Part shown: positions 1 to 7,749 of the stretch, in pieces
Position numbering within the stretch: position 1 is the first letter of the stretch
Layout of the letters: each line of letters begins with the position of its first letter
NCBI RefSeq assembly: GCF_024296665.1
Contig: NZ_CP100762.1
Coordinates: 2,728,001-2,792,000 of the forward strand
DNA: 64,000 nucleotides
From: Salinilacihabitans rarus
GTDB lineage: Archaea; Halobacteriota; Halobacteria; Halobacteriales; Natrialbaceae
Reading direction: 5' to 3'
Position numbers and translations under genes: made by a program
Notes under the pieces: generated by a model
What the model was told of the DNA's origin: nothing
The model's input: only the letters and a program-made list of their open reading frames with translations
Database searches by the model: none

Positions 1-979
1 CGAGCGTGACCGCGGCGACGACGAGGCCGAGCGCCGCAACCGTCGCCCGCGACCACTCGAACTTGCCGCCGGGGGAGGGCCGCTCGCGCTCGTGGTAGCC
101 GAGGACCACCAGCACCGTGAGCACCGAGACGTTGATGACGACCATCGTGACGACCAGCAAGACGGTGGTGCCGATCGCGAGTTCCGGTTCGAGGAAGGCG
201 ACGGCGATGCCGGCCGCGCCGGCCGACGGGATGAGCGCGGCGGCGATCATGACGCCGATGATCGAGGTGGGGCCTTTCGTCGTCAGGCCGATGCCGGCGG
301 CGGTGCCGGCGGCGGCGCCGACGACCAGCGAGAGCGCGTTGGGCGCGAGGCGGACGCCGAAGAGGTCGAGCGACGGCAGCGAAAGCGGCGCGGGGACGAA
401 GCCGCCGAACCGGAACCCCGCCGCGAGGACCGCCCCGGCGGCGACCGCCAGCCCGAGGCCGTACAGTTGCATCCAGAGGCTGTCGGCGATCATCTCGCGG
501 TCGCCCGTGACGGCGCCGACGCTCGCTGTCAGCGCGGGGCCGATGATCGGCGCGATCACCATCGAGCCGACGACGATCGCCGGCGAGTCGACCAGCAACC
601 CCGCGGTGGCGATGAGCGCGCTCAGGATCATCAGCGCCGCGTACGAGCCCCGATCGCGGCTCAGGTCGCGCGCCTTCGCTCGCAGTTCGACGCCCGTCAG
701 CGGCTTGTACTCGCCGACGTAGCGCCGTTCGATCGTCTCCGAGGTAGCGGTCATCGCCGCCTCGCCGCTCGCGACGACCGTGTACTCGTCGGTCGCGACC
801 CCCGCCGCTTCGAGCGCGTCGAGCGCGTCGCCGACGGCGTTGCTCGGCACCGGCGTCTGCAGGAGGACCCCCTCCCGACCGGCGACTTCGAGGGCGGTGA
901 CGGTGAACTCGTGCTCTTCGAGGGCCTCGCGGGCGGCGTCGCGGCGATCCGCGGGAACGACGACGTTGAGGACGCGCAC
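1..979 (-). CDS. DUF389 family membrane protein (C-terminus beyond window)
   Basis: The frame opens with GTG at 979 (protein starts MRVLNVVVPADRR) and runs off the window after 326 residues, so the C-terminus is not seen. A soluble alpha/beta domain of about 95 residues is followed by hydrophobic segments with the family hallmark SPAIVVGSMVIAPIIGP and a second conserved segment MIAAALIPSAGAAG. These mark the DUF389/TIGR00341 family of polytopic membrane proteins, whose function is not established. It lies 60 bases downstream of a paralogue in the same direction (1040-2332), probably in one transcript. The start is chosen because its N-terminus aligns with that of the paralogue. Confidence 0.85.
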   Translation of the reverse strand, partial: MRVLNVVVPADRRDAAREALEEHEFTVTALEVAGREGVLLQTPVPSNAVGDALDALEAAGVATDEYTVVASGEAAMTATSETIERRYVGEYKPLTGVELRAKARDLSRDRGSYAALMILSALIATAGLLVDSPAIVVGSMVIAPIIGPALTASVGAVTGDREMIADSLWMQLYGLGLAVAAGAVLAAGFRFGGFVPAPLSLPSLDLFGVRLAPNALSLVVGAAAGTAAGIGLTTKGPTSIIGVMIAAALIPSAGAAGIAVAFLEPELAIGTTVLLVVTMVVINVSVLTVLVVLGYHERERPSPGGKFEWSRATVAALGLVVAAVTL

Positions 980-1039
980 GGACGGTAGTCGACGGCGAGG
1001 GGGAAAAGCCTCGGCCATGCAGCCCCCTCGCGCCCGCGA

Positions 1040-2332
1040 TCAGCGCTGGATCACGTCGACGAACCGCACCTCGATCTCGACGCCGTCGTCGGCGTGGCGG
1101 TCGATCCGCGCGGTCAGTTCCTCGGCCAGTTCGGGCGACGCCGCGCCGGGCGGCCCGCCGATGGTGACGATCACGCGCTCGGGGCCGCGGATCGGGAAGT
1201 CGTCGTTCAGGGTGACCTCGAGGTTCAGCAACTCGTACTCCTCGTATCGCTCTTCGGAGAGGACGAGTTGTGCCTCCTCGCGTGCGTTCTGCTCGAAGCT
1301 CGCGTTCGTGTACGACGCGTAGGTGATCCCGGCGAGCAGCGCCGAGAAGAGGAGGCCGGCGGCGACGAGGGCGAGGATGCGCCGCCGGACGCGCTGCTGG
1401 GTCGGTCCGAGTTCGAACAGGTGTTCGGGCCGGTAGCCGGCGTACCAGAGGGTGACGAGGCCCGCGAGGTTGACCGAGAGGAGGTTGACGAACACGAGCG
1501 CGGTCGCGCCGATGGCGGCGCTGGGATTGCCCCACGCGAGGGCGATGCCGGCGGCGGCGGCCGGCGGGATGAGCGCCGCGGCGATCATGACGCCGACGAG
1601 GGCGACCGAGATGCCCGTCGAGATGCTGACGATGCCCGCGACGCCCGCCCCGAGCGCGATCGCAAGCGAGAGCAGGTCCGGGGTGAGCCGCTCGGATATC
1701 TCGCCGACCTCGGTGATGTTCAGCCCCGGCGGGACGACGTTGAGCATCTGGACCGTCCACGCGAAGACCGCCGCCGAAGCGATCGCGACGATCACGCCGA
1801 GTATCTGGTAGCTCACGCTGTGGGAGAACAGTTCCTCCTCGTCGATCACCGAGCCGACGCTCGCGCCCAGCGCGGGGCCGATCAGCGGCGCGATCACCAT
1901 CGAGCCGACGACCACCGCGGGCGAATCGAGCAACAGCCCCGCGGTCGCCACCACCGCGCTGACGACCGTCATCGTGACGTAGATCCCCAGCGTCGGCGTG
2001 AGTTCCTCGGCCTCCGTCCGTAGCTCCTGTCGCGAGATGCGCTCGGACTCGACGTCGCCAGTCTCGTACTCCTCGCGCAGCGCATCGAACCGACGGGAGA
2101 CGACCGTCTCGGCGTCGAGGACGACCGTGTAGGCGTCCTCCTCGACGCCCGCCTCCTGGAGTTCGTCGAGGACGGGTTCGACGGCCGACGACGGGAGCGG
2201 GAAGTAGACCACCGCCGTGTACTCCCGGCCGCTGTCCTCGTCGGTCACCACGTAGTCGATCCCTCGCTCGTCGAGCGTCTCGAGGATCGTCTGGCGTTTG
2301 CCGGCGGGCACCGTCAGCTGTACGAGCCGCAT
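1040..2332 (-). CDS. DUF389 family membrane protein
   Basis: This 430-residue protein has the full DUF389/TIGR00341 layout: a soluble N-terminal domain (residues 1 to about 110), a membrane core with SPAVVVGSMVIAPLIGP near residue 135 and MIAAALIPPAAAAG further on, and after the last membrane segment a soluble tail of about 90 residues (NLEVTLNDDFPIRG to the end). No function is established for the family. Its N-terminal domain looks like a small regulatory alpha/beta domain, but I do not assign a ligand. It precedes the paralogue at 1-979 and probably heads a two-gene transcript. A TATA-like GTTATGA lies about 27 bases upstream of the start at 2332. Confidence 0.88.
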   Translation of the reverse strand: MRLVQLTVPAGKRQTILETLDERGIDYVVTDEDSGREYTAVVYFPLPSSAVEPVLDELQEAGVEEDAYTVVLDAETVVSRRFDALREEYETGDVESERISRQELRTEAEELTPTLGIYVTMTVVSAVVATAGLLLDSPAVVVGSMVIAPLIGPALGASVGSVIDEEELFSHSVSYQILGVIVAIASAAVFAWTVQMLNVVPPGLNITEVGEISERLTPDLLSLAIALGAGVAGIVSISTGISVALVGVMIAAALIPPAAAAGIALAWGNPSAAIGATALVFVNLLSVNLAGLVTLWYAGYRPEHLFELGPTQQRVRRRILALVAAGLLFSALLAGITYASYTNASFEQNAREEAQLVLSEERYEEYELLNLEVTLNDDFPIRGPERVIVTIGGPPGAASPELAEELTARIDRHADDGVEIEVRFVDVIQR

Positions 2333-2420
2333 TTGCCTGACCGACGGGGCCCGGGCTCATAACTTCGGGGTACGGCAGCGGGACCGTCCGGTCGGCGCGG
2401 GGCGACGCCCGTCGCGGCCC

Positions 2421-2427
2421 TTATAAC
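2421..2427 (+). promoter_or_regulatory. TATA box of engB
   Basis: TTATAAC sits 24 bases before the ATG at 2451. This spacing fits a leaderless haloarchaeal transcript, and no Shine-Dalgarno sequence is needed or obvious. Confidence 0.6.
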
Positions 2428-2450
2428 TGGCCGCCTCCCTACTGGCAGGC

Positions 2451-3068
2451 ATGTTCGACACCCGTCCGGACCGCGAGGCCGAGGTGGTCCTCGTCGGCCG
2501 CTCGAACGTGGGCAAGTCGACGCTCATGCGCGAGTTGACCGGCCACAGCTTCGACACCGGCGGCAAACCGGGCGTCACCCGCGAGCCGAACCACTACGAC
2601 TGGGCGCCCGAGGACTTCGTGCTCACCGACCTTCCCGGCTTCGGCTTCATGAGCGGCGTCGACGAGGACCGCCGCGAGGCGATCAAGACCGGCATCGTCC
2701 GCTACCTCGAGGCGTACGCCGACCACGTCCTCGTCGGCGTCCTCGTCGTCGACGGCAAGAGCGTCGTCGACATCATCGACCGCCACTCCGGCCCCGACTC
2801 GATCCCCTACGACGTCGAGATGTTCCACTTCCTCCGGGACCTCGAAATCCCCGTCGTGGTCGCCGTCAACAAGATGGACAAGGTCGACGACCGCGACGAG
2901 CGCCTGAACGACCTCTGTGACCGCCTCGGACTCCTGCCGCCGTGGAAGCAGTGGCAGGACACCATCGCGCCGATCACCGCCACACGCGGGCGGATCGAAC
3001 CGCTGACCGAGGCCGTCCGGACCCACCTCCACGAGCAGGGCCGGGACGACCTGTTCAAGTTCTTCTAG
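2451..3068 (+). CDS. engB: GTP-binding protein EngB
   Basis: This 205-residue TRAFAC-class GTPase has its motifs in order: G1 GRSNVGKST near residue 16, G2 threonine in PGVTREPN, G3 DLPGFGF near residue 61, and G4 NKMD near residue 141. The length and the compact single G domain fit the EngB/YihA family, which in bacteria takes part in assembly of the large ribosomal subunit. The haloarchaeal role is inferred by analogy. It is probably monocistronic with its own TATA box and sits back to back with the DUF389 pair. Confidence 0.93.
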   Translation: MFDTRPDREAEVVLVGRSNVGKSTLMRELTGHSFDTGGKPGVTREPNHYDWAPEDFVLTDLPGFGFMSGVDEDRREAIKTGIVRYLEAYADHVLVGVLVVDGKSVVDIIDRHSGPDSIPYDVEMFHFLRDLEIPVVVAVNKMDKVDDRDERLNDLCDRLGLLPPWKQWQDTIAPITATRGRIEPLTEAVRTHLHEQGRDDLFKFF

Positions 3069-3314
3069 AACCGAAGTTTTACGCTGCGGTCCGTCGCGCC
3101 GTGTGACGGAGCCACCAGCGCGACGTCTCTCGGTAACGTTTCGACCAGAAGCACTCCTCTCCGTTCCGGGCCGCGGAGCGGCCCTCCACGTCGATCGTCG
3201 GCTCGCTCGTCCGCGGGCGGACTCGCTCGCGGTGAACTGCAGGGCGGTCCGCGGCGTCCGCTCGTGCCTCGCGGCGGACGCGTGACTGCGCTCTCGTCGA
3301 TCAATTGGGAAGAG

Positions 3315-3321
3315 TTATATT
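3315..3321 (+). promoter_or_regulatory. TATA box of the Yip1-like gene
   Basis: TTATATT sits 23 bases before the ATG at 3344, which supports that ATG rather than the in-frame upstream codon at 3305. The preceding 3069-3314 holds no gene I can support. Confidence 0.55.
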
Positions 3322-3343
3322 CTGTCACTTCGACGCCGATCGT

Positions 3344-3964
3344 ATGGCCCCGCGAACGCCGCTCTTCCGCCCGAAAGCGTACTTCGAGAGCCGGAGATCG
3401 ACCCTGACGCCCGCGCTGGGCGTGTTCGCTCTCTACGTCGTCGGCTCGACCGTCCTCACCTACGTGCTCGCCGACCTCCTCTTCGCCCAGGTCGACGACG
3501 CGTCCGCGGAGTTCGAAGCCGCGTTGAACAGCGTCATGGGGACGATGGTCGTCTTCCTCGTGATCACCGCGATCGTCGCGCTGCTGGTGGTCGCCGCGAT
3601 CATGCACTACTTGAGCGGCGACGGCGAGAGCGGATCGTTCGGCGACGCGATCGCCGTCGCCGGGTGGGCGTACGCGCCGAACCTCCTCGCGCTCCCCGTC
3701 AAGTACGCCGACGCCCGTCGCTACGTCGAGGGGCTGTCGTTCGACGGCTCGGACCCGGCCGTTATGGCGACTCAGCTCGAGACCGTCGACGAGTCGACGA
3801 CCGCCGTCTCGACGGTGCTGACGCTGCTGGTCGTCGCGTGGAGCGTCTTCATCCTCGCGAAGGGGGCCGCCGGCACACACGACACCGACGTCGACGATAC
3901 GATCGGGCCAGCACTGCTGATCGGCGTCGGCGTGCTCGTCATGGAGTTCCAGTTCCTGTTCTGA
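3344..3964 (+). CDS. Yip1-domain membrane protein
   Basis: This 206-residue polytopic membrane protein starts MAPRTPLFRPKAYFESR. It has about five hydrophobic segments: residues 20-45, 65-90, 105-125, 160-180 and 190-206. The N-terminal motif, the central segment AVAGWAYAPNLLALP and the overall size match the Yip1 family. In eukaryotes that family acts in vesicle traffic; in archaea the function is unknown. The protein ends within a hydrophobic segment (LVMEFQFLF). It appears to be a single-gene transcript, followed by a region of gene remnants. Confidence 0.75.
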   Translation: MAPRTPLFRPKAYFESRRSTLTPALGVFALYVVGSTVLTYVLADLLFAQVDDASAEFEAALNSVMGTMVVFLVITAIVALLVVAAIMHYLSGDGESGSFGDAIAVAGWAYAPNLLALPVKYADARRYVEGLSFDGSDPAVMATQLETVDESTTAVSTVLTLLVVAWSVFILAKGAAGTHDTDVDDTIGPALLIGVGVLVMEFQFLF

Positions 3965-4029
3965 CCGCCCGCGTGCCGCGTTCTCCTCCAAAGAAGGACG
4001 TATTTGCAACAGGTGGTGGAGCCGAACAC

Positions 4030-4183
4030 GTGATCGGCGTTCGCTCCTCCGTCACTCCGCCCGGGCGCACTGTCGCTCTTTTCCGGCTGTCCGAGCGGGT
4101 TCGAGGACCCGCCGGAGTTCGACGAGACGCTCGAGATCCGAAACGAACGCTCCGAACCAGTCTCCGTGGGCATCGTGTTCTAA
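4030..4183 (+). pseudogene. Remnant of a lipoprotein gene
   Basis: A TATA-like GTATTTG at 4000-4006 lies 24 bases before a GTG at 4030. The frame from that GTG is not coding-like, but a different frame from about 4034 reads a lipobox-like LSLFSGC and then FEDPPEFDETLEIRNERSEP, and stops at 4181-4183 after SVGIVF. Haloarchaeal lipoproteins with an immunoglobulin-like domain often have such an N-terminus and then continue for more than 100 residues. I therefore read it as a frameshifted, 3'-truncated lipoprotein gene. The call rests on composition and motif only. Confidence 0.3.
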
Positions 4184-4199
4184 GGACGGTCCGCCGGAG

Positions 4200-4373
4200 C
4201 CGACGGGCGGGAAACGGGCTTCGAGCGAGTGGAGGTACCGGCGGATCGAACGATACCCAGGCGTCGACCGACTCGTCGTCGTCGGCCGCGGCGCCGAGTT
4301 CGCGGATCGCGGCGACGTGGACCGCCACGAGCGCGTCGCCGTCCTCGGGTCTCGCGGGCCGGATCGTCACCAT
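4200..4373 (-). pseudogene. N-terminal remnant of a GNAT acetyltransferase
   Basis: Reading from the ATG at 4373, the protein begins MVTIRPARPEDGDALVAVH and continues AAIRELGAAADDD, a typical start of a GNAT N-acetyltransferase (beta-1, alpha-1, alpha-2). After about residue 43 (VDAWVS) the homology stops and the frame becomes Arg/Pro-rich with no acetyl-CoA loop. The acetyl-CoA binding half is absent from the locus. The remnant converges with the lipoprotein remnant at 4030-4183, as if one deletion removed the 3' halves of two convergent genes. The left limit is approximate. Confidence 0.45.
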
Positions 4374-4440
4374 GGACGATCGAACGGACGCGGGGGACTG
4401 ATACCCCTCGTTCCGACAGGTCGGCCTGCCGATCGACGGC

Positions 4441-5364
4441 TCACACCACCCGGTTGTACAGGTCTTCGCCGCGGTCGATCCGCGCGACGTTCTCGCGGAC
4501 GATGTCGGCGACGTCGCGGTGGTAGTCCCGGGTGAACGCCGCGCAGTGGGGCGTGACGATCACCTCGTCTAGCCCCCACAGCGGCGACGCCTCGGGGAGC
4601 GGTTCGGTCTCGAAGACGTCGAGCGCCGCGCCGGCGATCTCGCCGGCCTCGACGGCGTCGACCAGCGCCGCCTCGTCGACGACGGGGCCGCGGCCGACGT
4701 TGACGAAGTAGGCGTCCTCGTCCATCGCCTCGAACGCCGCGGGACCGAACAGCCCCTCGGTCTCGTCGGTCAGCGGCAGCGTGACGACGACGAAGTCCGC
4801 GTCGCCGATCGCGGCGTGGAGGTCGTCGGTCGCGTAGATCTCGTCGAAGCCGTCGACCGGCTCCGGCGTGCGCCTGACCCCGCTGATCTCGACGCCGAGC
4901 GCGCCGACCACGTCGGCGACGCCGCTCCCGAGGGTCCCGGTGCCGACGACGCAGGCCGACTTCCCGGGGAGGGTGAACGCCTCGTCCCACTCGGGCTGGT
5001 CCCAGCGGCGTTCGGTCCCGTTCGCGACGTGGCGGTGCAGGCGCCGGGAGAACGCGAGCAGGTAGCCCGCGACCGTCTCCCCGACCGTCCGGCCGTGGAT
5101 CCCCGTGCTGTTGGTGAGGGCGACGCCGCGCTCCTCGAAGGCGTCGAACGGGAACCGGTCGACCCCCGCCTGGATCGAGTGGACCCACGCGAGGTCGCGG
5201 AAGGCCTCGCGGTGTTCGAGGGTGACGACCGCGTCGCGGGAGGCGACCCCGTCGTCGCCGACGACCGCCACGTCGACGGGCAGGTCGGCGAGGTCGTCCG
5301 CGAGTTCCTCCGGCGGGAAGACCGCCGCGACCGAGTCGTGTACGCCGAGTCGCTTGACGTCCAT
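4441..5364 (-). CDS. D-2-hydroxyacid dehydrogenase
   Basis: This 307-residue NAD(P)-dependent 2-hydroxyacid dehydrogenase has the nucleotide-binding motif GTGTLGSGVAD near residue 130, the NVGRGPVVDE stretch, the GAALDVFETEPLP segment and the catalytic histidine in VTPHCAAF near residue 272. This is the usual arrangement of the phosphoglycerate dehydrogenase/glyoxylate reductase superfamily. The substrate cannot be told from sequence. The start MDVKRLGVHDS at 5364 is preferred over an in-frame codon at 5472 because the upstream part lies in a promoter-like, non-coding region. Confidence 0.9.
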   Translation of the reverse strand: MDVKRLGVHDSVAAVFPPEELADDLADLPVDVAVVGDDGVASRDAVVTLEHREAFRDLAWVHSIQAGVDRFPFDAFEERGVALTNSTGIHGRTVGETVAGYLLAFSRRLHRHVANGTERRWDQPEWDEAFTLPGKSACVVGTGTLGSGVADVVGALGVEISGVRRTPEPVDGFDEIYATDDLHAAIGDADFVVVTLPLTDETEGLFGPAAFEAMDEDAYFVNVGRGPVVDEAALVDAVEAGEIAGAALDVFETEPLPEASPLWGLDEVIVTPHCAAFTRDYHRDVADIVRENVARIDRGEDLYNRVV

Positions 5365-5387
5365 GCGCGCCGCTACGGGAGTGTGAA

Positions 5388-5397
5388 GGTTCAAACT
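5388..5397 (-). promoter_or_regulatory. TATA-like element for the hydroxyacid dehydrogenase gene
   Basis: On the minus strand AGTTTGAACC lies about 25 bases upstream of the ATG at 5364. On the plus strand it reads GGTTCAAAC, which superficially resembles a tRNA T-loop, but no tRNA surrounds it. Confidence 0.4.
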
Positions 5398-5409
5398 TCC
5401 TGCGAATGA

Positions 5410-5484
5410 GAGCGGGCGGCTCGGGGTGAAGCCCTCGTCACAAGGGGCTCGGAGGGGGTAACTCCTCGTCACCGCCGCCCGCTC
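5410..5484 (-). other. 75-base inverted-repeat element with a predicted three-way junction
   Basis: In plus coordinates, an 11-bp perfect arm pair (5410-5420 with 5474-5484) is extended, after a 4-base bulge, by 5425-5429 with 5469-5473. The interior holds two further hairpins: 5430-5434 with 5445-5449, and 5451-5454 with 5462-5465. The element lies between the stop of the Nudix/IF-2B gene and the promoter of the dehydrogenase, both on the minus strand. It could be a terminator, a 3' mRNA structure or a small RNA. The strand is inferred from the flanking genes. Confidence 0.5.
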
Positions 5485-5518
5485 CCAGTAGGCGCCGCGG
5501 GGGTTTCGGTCTGTCGTT

Positions 5519-6880
5519 TCACCGGTCCTGCCACCGTTCGCGGTCGCGCAGTTCCGCGGCCACCTCGCGGACCTCCGCCGGCGCGTACGTCCCCCGCTCG
5601 GTGACGACCTCGGTCACGCAGTCGGCGGGCGTCACGTCGAACGTCGGGTTCGCCACGTCGACGGACGCCGCGCCGTCGTAGACGGCCGCGCGGTCGCCGG
5701 ACTCCAGATTGACCTCCTCGCGCGTCGAGACCTTGTCGCTCGCGGCGACGACCGTCACGGGCACCCCCTCGCGGGCCGCGGCGATCGCCGCCCCGCGCGT
5801 GCCGGTCTTGTTCACGACGGCGCCGTCGGGGCGGATCGAGTCGGCGCCGACGACCACCCGATCCACGTCCTCGCGGGCCAGCACCGTCGCCGCCGCGGCG
5901 TCGGCGTGCAGCGTCACCGGACACGCCTCGGCGAGTTCCTCCGCGACGTCCACCCCCTCGCGGCCGGGCCGGGACTCGGCGACGAAGACGCGGTCGGGGT
6001 CGCCCCGACGCAGCGCTTCGAGGACGGTCCCCGACCGCGAGAGCGTGGCGACGCGCCCCTCGACGCGGTCGGCCGCCCGCGCCGCCGTCCCCTCGTCCGC
6101 CGCGAGCGCGCGGTCGATCCCGTCCAGCGTCGATTCGAGGACGGCCGTCGCGTCGGGGTCGCCGTCCTCGGCGGCGCGCTCGACGGCCCCGGCCATCGCG
6201 CGGTTCACCCGGTTGCGGAGGACGGCCATCGACGGCCGGACTTCGAGCAGTCGGCGGGCGAGTGCGGCCAGTTCGTCCCACTCCTCGGCGGGGTCGGCGT
6301 CCGGCTTACGGGTTCCCCGTTCGCCGGTCCGGGGCGACGACGCCGCCTCGCTCTCGGCGACGATCACTCCCGAACGGTCCCGCAGGGTTTCGAGCGCGCG
6401 CAGCGAGAGCCACGCCGCGCCGTGGGCGTCGTCCGCGGCGATCGAGCGGACGCTCGGCGCGACGCGCTCGTAGGTCTCCCAGAGGGCGGGCACCGTCTCG
6501 CGGTCCGCGTCGAGGATCGCCGTCGGCGACGTCCACTCGCAGGCGTCGTGTTCCTCGCTCAGTTCGACCTCGCGGGAGGCACAGTCGAAGAGGTACGGGT
6601 GGACGACCCACTCGCGGCCGCGGTCCGGGTCCGACACCGACAGCGGCCGACTCGACCGGACGAGCGAGACCTCGTCCGCGAGGCCGGTCTCCTCTGCGAT
6701 CTCGACGCGCACCTGCTCGTCGGGCCGCCCCTCGGCGAAGCCGGAGACGCCGCCCCACGCGCCGACGTACGTGCCGACCGCGTCGCCCCGCCGGAGCAGG
6801 AGTACCTCGCCGCCGTTTCGCAGGAACGCGGTGACGACGTGGTCCGCGTCGTCTCCCCCGTGGCTCGCGTTGGCTTCCAT
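5519..6880 (-). CDS. Nudix hydrolase - IF-2B-like fusion protein
   Basis: This 453-residue protein has two domains. Residues 10-140 form a Nudix domain with a shortened Nudix box ending EIAEETGL; the usual Arg before the first Glu is replaced. Residues 190-453 form an initiation-factor-2B-like domain of the MtnA / ribose-1,5-bisphosphate isomerase superfamily, with GADSIRPDGAVVNKTGT near residue 345 and VVAASDKVS after it. At the place where the isomerases carry a catalytic Cys, the sequence reads TLSRSGTV (near residue 278), so isomerase activity is doubtful. The ATG at 6880 (MEANASHGG) is chosen over an upstream in-frame codon at 6970. Confidence 0.85.
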   Translation of the reverse strand: MEANASHGGDDADHVVTAFLRNGGEVLLLRRGDAVGTYVGAWGGVSGFAEGRPDEQVRVEIAEETGLADEVSLVRSSRPLSVSDPDRGREWVVHPYLFDCASREVELSEEHDACEWTSPTAILDADRETVPALWETYERVAPSVRSIAADDAHGAAWLSLRALETLRDRSGVIVAESEAASSPRTGERGTRKPDADPAEEWDELAALARRLLEVRPSMAVLRNRVNRAMAGAVERAAEDGDPDATAVLESTLDGIDRALAADEGTAARAADRVEGRVATLSRSGTVLEALRRGDPDRVFVAESRPGREGVDVAEELAEACPVTLHADAAAATVLAREDVDRVVVGADSIRPDGAVVNKTGTRGAAIAAAREGVPVTVVAASDKVSTREEVNLESGDRAAVYDGAASVDVANPTFDVTPADCVTEVVTERGTYAPAEVREVAAELRDRERWQDR

Positions 6881-6978
6881 ACGCGAGGCGACGGCCGTCG
6901 GACGGGAATCCGTTTCGGACCCCCTGCAGTCGTCTCCGGGGACGGTGCGCTTTTCACGGCGCTCGCCCACCTGCCGGT

Positions 6979-7749
6979 ATGGAACTCCACGCAGTGTCGG
7001 ACCTGCCGGAGGTCCGCCCCGGCGACGACCTCGCCGACCTCGTCGCCGACCGCGCCGCGATCGAGGACGGCAACGTCCTGACGGTCGCGAGCACGGTCGT
7101 CTCGAAGGCCGAGGGGCGGACGGCCGACCTGTCCGACTTCCCGGCCGGCCCCCGCGCCCGAGAGATCGCGACCCGACTCGCCGAGATCACGGGCGAGGAG
7201 AAGGACCCGCGGTTCGCCCAGGCCGTCCTCGAGGAGAGCACCGACCTCCTGATGGAGGCGCCGTTTCTCCTGACCGAGACCCGCTTCGGCCACGTCTCCG
7301 TGAACGCGGGGATCGACCGCTCGAACGTGCCCGACCGCGACCTGCTGTTGTTGCCGCGGGACCCGACCGCGAGCGCCGAGCGGATCCGCGCGGGGCTTCG
7401 CGAGCGGACGGGCGCGGACGTCGCCGTGATCGTCACGGACACCTGCGGGCGGCCGTTCCGCCACGGCCAGCGCGGCGTCGCCGTCGGCTGGGCGGGGATG
7501 CCCGCGAGCCGCGACTGGCGCGGCGAGCGCGACCGCGACGGCCGCGAACTCGGCGTCACCGTTCAGGCGGTGGTCGACGAACTCGCCGCCGCGGCGAACC
7601 TCGTGACCGGCGAGGGCGCCGGCGGCACCCCCGCGGTCGTCGTCCGCGGCTGGGAGTTCGGCGATCTGGCGGGAAGCGACGCGCTGTTCAGGGAGGTCGA
7701 GGGCGACTTCGTCCGGCAGGCGCTGCGGGGGTGGGAGTACCAGCCATGA
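6979..7749 (+). CDS. cofE: Coenzyme F420-0:L-glutamate ligase CofE
   Basis: This 256-residue protein starts MELHAVSDLPEVRPGDDL. It shows the CofE signatures NAGIDRSNVPDRDLLLLP near residue 112 and IVTDTCGRPFRHGQRG near residue 153, with a family-typical length. CofE adds gamma-linked glutamates to F420-0 using GTP, completing the F420 cofactor. Its stop overlaps the ATG of the next gene by ATGA, so the two are translationally coupled, and the partner is itself an F420-type oxidoreductase. A TATA-like CTTTTCAC lies about 25 bases upstream. Confidence 0.94.
   Translation: MELHAVSDLPEVRPGDDLADLVADRAAIEDGNVLTVASTVVSKAEGRTADLSDFPAGPRAREIATRLAEITGEEKDPRFAQAVLEESTDLLMEAPFLLTETRFGHVSVNAGIDRSNVPDRDLLLLPRDPTASAERIRAGLRERTGADVAVIVTDTCGRPFRHGQRGVAVGWAGMPASRDWRGERDRDGRELGVTVQAVVDELAAAANLVTGEGAGGTPAVVVRGWEFGDLAGSDALFREVEGDFVRQALRGWEYQP

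Noticed and set aside
3103-3285. Sixty-codon frame between engB and the Yip1-like gene
   Set aside because: The composition is Arg/Leu-rich and non-acidic, with no promoter or motif. The codon pattern does not match real genes in the window.
5380-5400. GGTTCAAAC that looks like a tRNA T-loop
   Set aside because: There is no acceptor stem, D-arm or anticodon arm around it. On the minus strand the same bases form a promoter element for the dehydrogenase gene.
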